A stretch of DNA of 64,000 nt from positions 1 through 64,000 of the forward strand of contig RQOL01000427.1 of the NCBI GenBank assembly GCA_013076295.1. Direction: 5' to 3'. The DNA comes from Sanderia malayensis. Taxonomy: Eukaryota; Cnidaria; Scyphozoa; Semaeostomeae; Pelagiidae. Under the pieces are notes generated by a model. The model was not told the origin of the DNA. It made no database searches and saw only the letters and a program-made list of their open reading frames with translations. Made by a program: the position numbers and the translations under genes. Positions 46,401 to 58,400 of this stretch are shown one piece after another. How positions within the stretch are numbered: the first letter of the stretch is position 1; the number at the start of each line of letters is the position of its first letter.

Positions 46401-49400
46401 GGGGGGCACTCAGTACATAGGCATACGGGGGGGGTCAGTCCGATATTTTTGGGTAAAACTTTTGCCAAAAATGATATTTTTGGGTGACAACTTTGTCCAA
46501 AATGATATTTTTGGGTGCTAAAAAATAGTCGAGGCTATTCTGATATTTTTTGGTATATCAAATTAGTCAAACAACACTTTTAGGTCCTGTAATGGCAGTT
46601 GCATATTTAAAGTCGGCCAAATTTCTCCCTCAGACCGTTCAAATCGTTCTCCCCAAATATACTTTTGCACTTTTCCAAAACCACTTTATCCTTGATTGCA
46701 ATTTTTGATATTTTTGGGTACAAGATATTAAAAAATTGATATTTTTGGGTTTTCAAGATCAAAGGAACCTTGAGGTGACTCGCGACAGATGGCTTTTATT
46801 TCACTGTATTATCCAGAAAGTGAAGAAAATAATATCAAATTAAAGTCAAACTTGCGAGCCTAAAAGTTGAGCTTGAGCAAAACATTACAGTGTCCCCAGG
46901 ACAAGATTCGCAGGACAACATTCAGATTCGACCAAAGTCAAATTTCAAACGATGATTAAGGTATTTAATATTAACTTAAACGAAACCAAACACAAATTAC
47001 ACGTTAGGTATACCAATAAGCTTCAATATAGGTCAAAAACCGAAATTAAATTCCAGGTAATCTTCACGAAATTAGAGCCCGTATGTCACGATGTCAGTTT
47101 ACGTAACTTGACTAGGCCCTAAACAATGGCCCCCAGTTTAAAAAAATCAAAAAAATTTTCAAACCAAACAGCAAATACATGTTACCTATTTAAATTTGCT
47201 ACAATTTGAGCCCAAAACCGTTCAAATATTCCAGGTAATCGCGTCAGAATTAGAACCCGTATTTCATTATGTCATTATACAAGACCTCATGTGGCCGCGG
47301 AAAATGACCCCCGTGAACCATTTTCCTTAAAATTTTCAAATCAAAACCCAATTACCCAAAAGAAAATTCAATAAGCTACAATTTGAAAGAAGAACCGTGA
47401 AAATATTCCAGGTAATGGCTGCGAAATTAGAACCAGTAGGACTGGATGTCAGTGCATAAAAGTTAGCTAGGCCGTAAATAATGACCTATTTCAGATGTAA
47501 ATTCAAAAATATTCTAGATCAAACACCATTTACCCGCTAGCTATAGCAATAAGCTGCTATGTGCAACAAAAATGTTGCGAATATTCCAAGTAGTTTTTAT
47601 GAAATTAGAACCAGTAGGTCTCTATGTTAGTGCATGAAAGTTGGTTATGCCGTAAAGAATGACCTCTTTGAGACGCAAATACAAAACATTTCTAAATCAA
47701 ACCACAATTACCCGTTAGCCATAGCAATAAGCTGCTATGTGCAACAAAAATTTTGCAAATATTCCAAGTAGTTTTTACAAAATTAGAACCAGTAGGTCTC
47801 TATGTCAGTGCATGAAAGTTAGTCAGCCTGTAAACAATGACTTCCTGCACACATAACTTCAACAAAGTTCTCTAAAATATGAAATTCGCGAAAGTTTATT
47901 CTTGATAAAAATTTCAAAATTGGAAATTCGCGAAAATTTATTCTCGCAAAAACGCTATTGTGAAAAACTGGCAATCCCAGAATGAAAGGCGATTAACAAA
48001 GAAAAATATTTATTCATTAGTTAGTTTCATGGAAAGATAAGGGAAGGCAGAAAAGGCAGAGTGAATGTGGAAACGAAGCTGACTTATTACAATATTTTTT
48101 TTTTAATATCTATTCGGGAAAGGATCTTAATTACAAACTTTGATAATGATCATTTAATTAGTATTCTATTCAGAAATTTGTTGAAGTTATGTGTGCAGGA
48201 AGTCATTGTTTACAGCCTGACTAACTTTTATGCACTGACATAGAGACCTACTGGTTCTAATTTTGTAAAAACTACTTGGAATATTTGCAAAATTTTTGTT
48301 GCACATAGCAGCTTATTGCTATGGCTAACGGGTAATTGTGGTTTGATTTAGAAATGTTTTGTATTTGCGTCTCAAAGAGGTCATTGTTTACGGCATAACC
48401 AACTTTCATGCACTAACATAGAGACCTACTGGTTCTAATTTCATAAAAACTACTTGGAATATTCGCAACATTTTTGTTGCACATAGCAGCTTATTGCTAT
48501 AGCTAGCGGGTAAATGGTGTTTGATCTAGAATATTTTTGAATTTACATCTGAAATAGGTCATTATTTACGGCCTAGCTAACGTTTATGCACTGACATCCA
48601 GTCCTACTGGTTCTAATTTCGCAGCCATTACCTGGAATATTTTCACGGTTCTTCTTTCAAATTGTAGCTTATTGAATTTTCTTTTGGGTAATTGGGTTTT
48701 GATTTGAAAATTTTAAGGAAAATGGTTCACGGGGGTCATTTTCCGCGGCCACATGAGGTCTTGTATAATGACATAATGAAATACGGGTTCTAATTCTGAC
48801 GCGATTACCTGGAATATTTGAACGGTTTTGGGCTCAAATTGTAGCAAATTTAAATAGGTAACATGTATTTGCTGTTTGGTTTGAAAATATTTTTGATTTT
48901 CTTAAACTGGGGGCCATTGTTTAGGGCCTAGTCAAGTTACGTAAACTGACATCGTGACATACGGGCTCTAATTTCGTGAAGATTACCTGGAATTTAATTT
49001 CGGTTTTTGACCTATATTGAAGCCAGGGCCGCATTTAAGTCAGTTGGGGCCCTGGGCCCAAAATTGATTTAGGCCCCTTGACATATGTAAAAAAAAATTT
49101 TGTCACGTGTATAGTTCTCAGTACCCTGTAAGCATAATTTTATTGGCATACTAACAACTTGCTAATGGAAATAAAATTAAAAGAAAATCATGATTACTGG
49201 CTGATGGCGCCAAAATCAGTTTATGACATCCAGCTTCAAGGAATAATGTATCATTTAGAGGGTCACATATTATCAAAAAATGAAGCCACTGTGTTGTTTG
49301 GAGACATTACTTCTCAACTCGAACACAAGAATAAAATTAAAAACAGTTCATAGGTTTTTCAAAATTTTGCTCGGGGCCCCCTAAATCTAAGAATCTTAGG

Positions 49401-52400
49401 GGGCCCCTGGGCCCGGGCCCAGTTGGCCCATTGGTAAATGCGGCACTGATTGAAGCTTATTGGTATACCTAACGTGTAATTTGTGTTTGGTTTCGTTTAA
49501 GTTAATATTAAATACCTTAATCATCGTTTGAAATTTGACTTTAGTCGAATCTGAATGTTGTCCTGCGAATCTTGTCCTGGGGACACCGTAATGAGTAAAA
49601 CTGAATACCCTGGATTTGATTTTCAGGATTGAACGCAGTAAATTCAAAAAATTATTTGTTTTGAGACCACTCAAGCAAACATTTTGACTTCTGTTTTCGA
49701 TCTTGTTTCATCAAGGTTAAAAACTTTCATTTTCCAAAACAAAAATGAAATACTATCTAATTGTTGCACGAGTTAAAAATGCTCGGTCGCTGTGCGTGAT
49801 CGTGCTGGTGGTTCCGCCCTGCCACAGCGTGCCCAGCATCTAGTATGGTACGTCATGTTGTTTATTGTTTCAACAAGTTGACACTTCATCCAATGAAAAA
49901 TTTGCAAAGTGACATCATACCTGGTAGCCTCACTTCAAATCAAAAGTGAGCGTTTGAATCTGAGGCACATACCTTATATGGTAAAGTAAACAGAAACACA
50001 CAACACAGAGCACTGACACAGAACACAACATTTTTCCCCACTCACCAACATCTTCTCGCTCGCGCATGCGCTTCGCAAGTCAAAAATCAGTTCTGATATT
50101 TTTGGGTTCCTTGTAAAATTCTCGGACTGACCCCCCCCCGTGTGTTTATGTACCGAGTGCCCCCCCCCCCCTGGGATTTAATGGCCGTAATCCCAGCGCC
50201 CGCATGCTTTGGACCAATCACATACGCTCTTTAACCGGAAATGAATTTTCATTGGCTAACGCGATTTTTCTTAGCGACGTGGTAGCAACGGGTCTGCCTA
50301 TAGATTTTCACAGTGAAAAGCCTGTGGAGCTGCGCCTACTATAGACCAGGCGGAGAATAGGGGAATGGTCACTCGAGGGCGAAATTTATGAGACCAAGTG
50401 CATTTGGTCAATTCAAGGGTGCTGATTTCGAAAATCGATTGAAGGAAGCATCTGGAAATCAAGAGCAAATATTCGTGAAATCGTTCAGTGGAGCAACAAG
50501 CGACTGCATGAATAGTCATGCTTGCCCAACGATCAAACGGAATCCAAGAAGAGTAATTCTGCACTGTGGAACGAATGACGTCCGTGGCCAAACATCTGCA
50601 GAGAACATCGCCACTGAAGTTTTTGAGCTTGCCAAATTATTGCAAAATACAAGTAATGCTGTTTTTGTGAGCGGTCTTGTTGTAAGAGGTGATCGATGGA
50701 ATACAAAGGTTTGTGACATTAATTGCAGTATTAAACGCCGATGTCAGGAAGAAAATTTAATATTTATAGACAATTCAAACACCGTAGTCTAGTTCATCTT
50801 AACCCGGAGGGCACAAGAGTCTTAGCAAATAATTTTTTACATGCATTAGGGTATTTTTGACAAAATGTTCCTAATGGGGTTTTAAATACGCAGAAGGTTC
50901 CCAACATTTCCGATTCTGATCAGCTATCATTTGAAAACGAGGTTTCAGGTTCCGTTCCTTTAGATGATTCACATGAAACTCGCTTACTGGATTACTCTTA
51001 CTCGGGTGAGACCAATATGTCCCTTTCTGAATCCAACCTAGGAAATCTTTCAGGTTCTGAGGCTAACTCTTTATTTACAACGGATTCCAATGATTTTGAA
51101 TCAACTGTATCCTCAATGGTTGACGACCCCCCGCATTTTAATGGCGCCAAGTCTGAATTAAATAAACTGAAATTAAAAAACGTTGGTCGCATTATTGTTG
51201 GCTATTTGAATATAAATTCAGTTAGGAATAAATTCGATGCATTAAGGGAGATAGTCTCACAAAGTATTGATATTTTAATGGTCGCAGAAACGAAAATTGA
51301 CAATTCTTTTCCGAAAAATCAATTTTTCATGGAAGGGTACGCTGAGCCACTACGGTTGGATAGAAACGATAACGGTGGAGGTCTTTTAATATACGTCAGA
51401 AGTGATATACCAACAAGTGAGTTGAAATCTTTCAAGTTTGATGATGACATTGAATGCTTATGTTTTGATATCAATTTAAGGGGCAAAAAATGGGCCATTT
51501 TTAGCATCTACCGACCCCCGTCACAGTCACAAGCTCACTTTTTTGAAAATCTCGGCAGAGCTGTAGATCTTTATAGTGGAAAGTATGACAGCTATTTGTT
51601 TGTAGGTGACTTTAATGCAGAGGAGTCAGATCAAATGGTGCATAATTTTATGAATGGGTATGACCTTAAAAATTTAGTGAAGGAGCCAACTTGTTTCAAA
51701 GCTTGTAATCCCAGGTGCATTGATCTTATTTTAACTAACAAATATAGGAGCTTCCAAAATACCACCACGGTAGAGACAGGACTTTCTGATTTCCACAAAA
51801 TTGTTGTTACAGTTCTGAAAACAACATACGAAAAACCTGGACCCACTGTTGTAAATTATAGAAATTATAAGAATTTTTCTGAACCATTTTTTAAACAACA
51901 TCTTCGTGAAGAGCTGCAAAAAAATTAAATCAACGGACCTGAATTATGATTCATTTCAAAATTGTTTCGACGAAGTCTTAAATCAACATGCCCCTATGAA
52001 GAAGAAATATGCTAGGGCAAATGATGGTCCCTTCATGAATCGAACACTTCGCAAAGCTGTCATGATGCGTTCAAGGTTGAAGAATAATTTCAACAAGAGA
52101 TACTCCTATCTCAAGATTTGCGCCTGTGCGTAAAGTATTGTGACACGGAAAATGTTCGAGTGCGATCAATGCGAACGGAACTGGGGATTACAGCCAGAAA
52201 TTTTGAAGGCAGAGAAAGAAAATGGAGACAGAAACGAAACATATTATTGCAAAAGTACATATGAAGAGGTTGATAAAAAATGGATCAATGGAGATATTCA
52301 TAACAAAATAATATTAGATGACCTATTTACAGCATTAGGATTAGATACTTGATCGATTCTACAGTAAAATATGCAATGGAAATCTTAGGTTTGTGAAAAG

Positions 52401-55400
52401 TAGCTACATAAAGTTAGTGACCGCAAAACAGTTGCTTTAAAAGGACAAACCTCATTGCAAAATTTTACTGTGCTGACAGAGCTGGAGCCAGTTTAAACAG
52501 ACAAAAACCGACAGTGACACGACACACGAAAACTGCCTGCAGGAAAATGGCAGCAACATGTTTTTCTCAATGATGAAAAAATTCAAAAATAGCGTTGTAA
52601 TTTGTGGCATGAACACAATTTTCGTTGATATTTGATCAACAGTTAGACAGTGAGTAGTTAACCTTGCATGTACAATTCCAGTGAACTGAACGCAGTAAGT
52701 TGAAAATGATGTTCTCTATCAAAGATACGGTAGTTTTTAGGTTTCCAGCTCTACCAGTAAATATGTTAATATGTTAATCAAACGGAACTAAGCCAGTCAG
52801 TGGCAGACACAAAGGGGTAAGAGTGGTGCGATTGCTCTAAAGATGTTGTGGAGAACACTAATATTTTGATAAAAACAATGATAGTAAACAATACTGTTGA
52901 GCTGAAACAATAACTTCACCCTCCCCAAATCTTTCACAAAGTATCCGCCACTGAACTGAACCCCAACAAAACATCAATTACACAGCGCCAGTACGGAAAT
53001 ATCAGTCAAAGTCTGCACATTTTAGGTTCAGTGTGCTATGTCATGTTCTTTTCATGTAAGATGTGCTGATAAAAAGAAAAAATTGGCACTTTTTTATTTG
53101 TTTGTGGCCTGAGAGAAGTCTGGCTGATTGTTACCACACGGTAACGTTTTTATATATTATAAAATATCAATCAATGATAAGAAAAAAGAAAACAAATAAC
53201 AAATAAATTGGTTAACTCGCTTCTTGTTTTTCAAGTTTACGACAGCACTGCTTTTTCACTTCTTCTCAAATCTCAACCGTCATCGCAGGAAACAAACAAA
53301 AAACAAACGACATTTCTCACTCCTGCTCCCATTGTCTTTATGCGCACGCATACATTTTCTGGGGTTTTTCGTCCACCTCTGAAAAATGTTCGCTGCACGC
53401 GTCAAACATCAAACTTCAAAACGAACTGAATTTCTCTTTGTTTACAAAGCAAATCCCACATCCTCATTGGCCATGTCGAAAGCGAGTTCGATAAAAGCAA
53501 GCCTGCGAATTTCCGGTCCGAGGCGGTTGAACTTCCGGAATCGATGCTTTTTAATGATTTGCAAATGCTCCTCCGGAGCGCAAATCAATAAAAACCGCCT
53601 AACCACACAGCCATGTGATATTTACCTATATATGATTCATATTTCTAGAAGATTCTTTAGACTTCGCTTACGCAAATGCCTCATCTTCGAAACGAGGCAG
53701 GAAACTGACTAAGTCTTAGGCGTGTTAGTCGATTTACGTATACTTTTCTTATTGGAAGCTTTTTACTTTTATTGCACCGAAAACTCGTTAGAGAAATGGC
53801 AATGAATTTTTCTTACCAAGGATTAAAACTGTACATTTTGGTTCTGAAACTGTAAGATATAGAGGGCCTCAACTTTGGTATCGAATCCCTGAAGAAATAA
53901 GAAATGTTGAATCCTTCTTGCAATTTAGATCAAAGATAAAACAATGGCGCGGTAATGAATGCACATGTAGACTCTGCAGACCGTTCGTTCCAAACCTGGG
54001 ATATTTATAGTCGTAAACTTTTTAACATTACTTTCATTTTACATTTTAAAATCTTTTATTGTACCATACACTGCTCTTTTTATATGAATTATTATTAGCT
54101 TGTTTTAATCATTTATTTAAGAACTTATATGGCTATTTTAAGTTGATTTTAAATAAACATTTTAGATTTACTTAAAAAATTATATGGACTATTTTAAGTA
54201 GAATCTTAATAAACATTATAGATTTTATTCAGTATTTTAAATAGTTGGCTTTAATTAGCAAAATTAACTTGTTAATCACGCTATGTATTTACCAGCCAAC
54301 TTTAAATAAATTGATTATTATTATTATAATATATTGATTAATACTGATTAATACTGATTATTGCTAACTGATCAATAACACTAATAGAAATGCAAGCGGA
54401 TCATCCAAACTGAGTCAGAACGTTTCGCGGTTCTTCAAAATCGTCTTCACTGTCACTGCACTCGACACTCTCAGCTTCCAGCTCTTCGTTGACTTCAACT
54501 TGGTTCAGCAAAAGCTCCGAGATATCTTCTGGGTAGCAGGTATCACTCCAACGAACCGATCCTGCTTCATTCCAACCATGATCTACTGGGGCGTCCAACT
54601 GAAGCATCAAACCATTAGCTTGCCTGAAAATCATAGCGACATAGTTTGCACGCAGAATATGAAGCCTGAGGTTTTCTTTACATGGCGGCAGGAGACTGAG
54701 ATCTATGATCTTCTTTTCTCTTTCGAGCTTCTGCATAAATAGCTTGTGTCGCAGCAGATTCACGGACGATATTCTCTTGTTTCCATATAGCACACAGACC
54801 AACTTCTCTCAACCGTTGGCGAGATCGTCTGACACCTGACAGGAGCTTCCCAACACTGAAAAAAGCCTGATGAACTCTGCTTCTAATGATATTGCCTTCC
54901 AAAATGCTTGCTTCCCCTTCTTGAAAAAGCTGGATACATAGTCATTGCCAGAAAAAGCGTGAAGGCCAAGTAGTGCTTTTTTTCTCGATCTTAAGGGTTG
55001 ACGATGTCATGTCGATTATTTTTCTTTGTTTTCCAACACCATTATCCACGAGAATCCTCGTTCCATCAAATTCATGTGATAAGAACAATGCTAAAATGTT
55101 GTCAACGTCGCCAGAGGGAGATCGAGCCATGACAGCATCATCGGGGGAAAGGTTTACAGCTTTAACCAACGCCACCAACTTCGTGTCTGCTTCTTCGTGG
55201 TCACTAGCCCAGTTTTCGAGCACTTCCACATGATCCGCTGTAACCTTTGTACACTGAGATTTGTTTGAAATTATAACAGTCCGGCTAAATAGTTTGCTAC
55301 GATCATCAACTATTGCAACCTGAAGAAGATTAAACAGCATTTCTTTGTTTTCCCCGTTGCAGGGAAAGTTTTTGAAATCATAAGGCACTTTCATGTCTGC

Positions 55401-58400
55401 ACTCGTAATAGCAATCTGGGTAGCGATATTTTGGCAGCCCGTTTACACTGTTGTTTCAATGTATCTTCGTGCGATGTTACACATGTGCATAAATGTGCTG
55501 TCGTTGGGCTATGTGAGATCACATACCCACACCCACTTGTGTTGTAAACACAGATACCAGCGAGAATTCTCGCTTTGAATGAACATTTTTGATTCTTGAT
55601 TTCTACTTCAGCCAGCTTATCCAACTGCGAAGTACGGAGTACCCAGACCCAAGCAATGGTGCCCCCCAGATATTTCACCTGCGACCACGATGTCTAATTT
55701 CAACGCAAAAGCGTCAAGCAACGACATGGCCGCACGAATTTAATCACCGCAACTTGGCAAGGGTATAAATAGTCCTCCGCGAGGACACAACGAAATACCT
55801 GTAACAATAGTCCTCCGCGAGGACACAACGAAACAAACACCGCAATTATCGCCAAGCCTTTGCCCAATTTCTTGAGATAACATTAATTACCAGAAATGCC
55901 GTGCATTTTTAGCTTCAAGGACACTTGCAGCAGAGCTATTTATTTCGCTTTCTATAGGAAAAATCGGTTATTCATTAATATGAAATGTGGGGAAATTTTG
56001 GTTGTTTACGTTGGCACACGGTTTCGATAAATTGTTAACTTGCTATTGGGAAAATGAATAAGCATTGTTATTACCAGAAATGCTGTGCATTTTTAGCTTC
56101 AAGGACACTTGCAGAGCTATTTACTTTGCCTTCTATATAGGAAAAATCGGTTATTCATTAATATGAAATGTGGGGAAATTTTGGTTGTTTACGTTGGCAC
56201 ACGGTTTCGATAAGTTGTTAACTTGCTAATGGGAAAATGAATAAGCATTGTTATTACCAGAAATGCCGTGCATTTTTAGTTTCAAGGACACTTGCAGAGC
56301 TATTTACTTCGCTTTCTATAGGGAAAGTCGGTTATTCATTAATTTGAAATGTGGGGAAATTTTTGTTGTTTACGTTGGCACTTGGTTTCGATAAATTGTT
56401 AACTTGCTAATGGGAAAATGAATAAGCATTGTTATTACCAAAAATGCCGTGCATTTTTAGTTTCAAGGACACTTGCAGAGCTATTTACTTCGCTTTCTAT
56501 AGGAAAAATCGGTTATTCATTAATATGAAATGTATTTTCGAAACTTGATTAAAAATTGATTAAACTCCATGGGGAAGGGAAAAAGGTTAAATACTGAGCA
56601 ATATGAAAAGATAAATAATTATAAATTGTTCTGGTTCTGGTCTGGTCTGCTCTTGTGAAGGTGGTGCACCCACTTCTGGCGAGAATAATAATGGACTCAC
56701 GTGCGGAAAACGTTCTGGATGCTTGCTTAGAATGTTATGTGAATACAGAGTACAGAAGCTGTTGCTATGATGCAGATGACTTTTTTGGAAAGTTCACCAA
56801 TTATAATGGCAGTATGCTCAGCGGAAGCCATGTGGAGGGTGTTGGAATTTATAACGATGTCGACGTAATGCATCTTTATCCGAAGTTGAATGTATTAGAA
56901 ATAAGACAACTCCTTGTCCTTGTTGATGACATGGTAAAGTTTTCCTTGATTTTGGACAGCCAAGACTGTTATCCTGGCTATGTGAGGCTGAGGATGCCAG
57001 AATGTAACGATATGAACTTTTATACCATGCTACATGGATCAAAATACTTCCATCGAAATAATTTTCTAAACAGGATAATTACTTCCTCCAAAGGACCAGC
57101 CAATCGCGTTGGTATTGGTATGGATGTTGTTTTTTGCCTCAAGATCAAACTGTGGCCATCGCAAGCCAAAGGTTTCTTACAAAGAGTTTCAAATAATGAA
57201 AGTAAGTTATTGATTAATGAGCAAGAAATCAAAAATATTGGGTGTTATGTGGTGGCAGCACCTCACCCATCGAGCAAGTTCCCTGGTGTTGAATTCAGAA
57301 TGTCATTCTCAGCATGTGAGAAATATTTAATCAGAAATTGGACAAATAAACAATTGGGATGCTACTTCCTGTGTAAAGAAATCAACGAAAACTACTTGAA
57401 GAAGGATTTAGAAAAAGAAATCTGCTCTTACTTTTGGAAAACTGCAATTTTTTGGTTGATTGAAGAAGAAAGTAAAGAGTTTTGGAGTCGGCCATATTTG
57501 GAGTGTGTGAAGAAGATAATTGATAAAATCAGCTGTTATTTGAAAGAGAAAAGTTGCCCAAACTACTTCATACCAGAGAATTTAATGATGTCCACCTATA
57601 CAACAAAGCAATGCAAACAACTGCAGAAGATTATAGAGGATGTGGCAAAGAATTTATTTCTGCGCATCTTGCTATGCCGACGTATCGTGGAGCTGTGTGA
57701 AGTTGTGTTAGCAATGCATTTTTATAACATTCTTGATGATGAATGCAGCTTTTCTAATGACTTGTTTTCAACACAAATGTTGGAACGTCAGTTTCAGTTT
57801 AAAATGACATGTCTCTATAAAATTCAAGTGGACTTATTAATTACTCTAAACAGTCACTTTCAGAAAGAATCAAAGGGGCCGATTTTGAGCAATCTTCAAA
57901 TTATTGAAAAAAGACCATATCAGAAATGTCTTGAATTTTGTCACAGGCGACTTACTGCCCTGGAAATGTTGGATTCAAGTAATATTGCTTCATCTTTAGA
58001 AGAACGTTTGGTATGGTTACATGATGCTCTGGTATTGCTAACTTCAGCCATATATTTGCCCGGTATTATGAATGACCATGGTTTTTCAGGATATTTATAC
58101 TTGGCCATATTCTACTATTGTATCCCAAATAGAGAAATGGCTATGGAATCACTGAAGCATTGCTTTTCATCATATCAAGAAATGCCTCCTTGGAAAAGAC
58201 GAACACCACTATTTTTAGTAATTCCATGTGGAAAACTCACCACAGCTCCTTCATATATGAAGCATGATGAGATCCTTTGTGAAATGTTTGATTACTTAGG
58301 CATGGTAAATGTGGGCATGCATGCACTGTTTTTGGCCAAATACCTCAAGTATCAATTGACCAGTGATGAAAGCTTACTGCAAGAATTAAAAGATATAGAT

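Larger units (their letters stand above)
46397..50175. mobile_element. 3.8-kb foldback DNA transposon with 8-bp target duplication
   Basis: Begins CCCAGGGGGGCACTC and ends in poly-C then CTGGG; the terminal 60-80 bp are inverted copies (both contain GGGGTCAGTCCGA and ATATTTTTGGG). It is flanked by ATTTAATG at 46389-46396 and 50176-50183. No transposase is evident, so it is non-autonomous. The interior is a very large inverted repeat with a nested hAT element. It sits in intron 5 of the PhoD-like gene. Confidence 0.85.
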
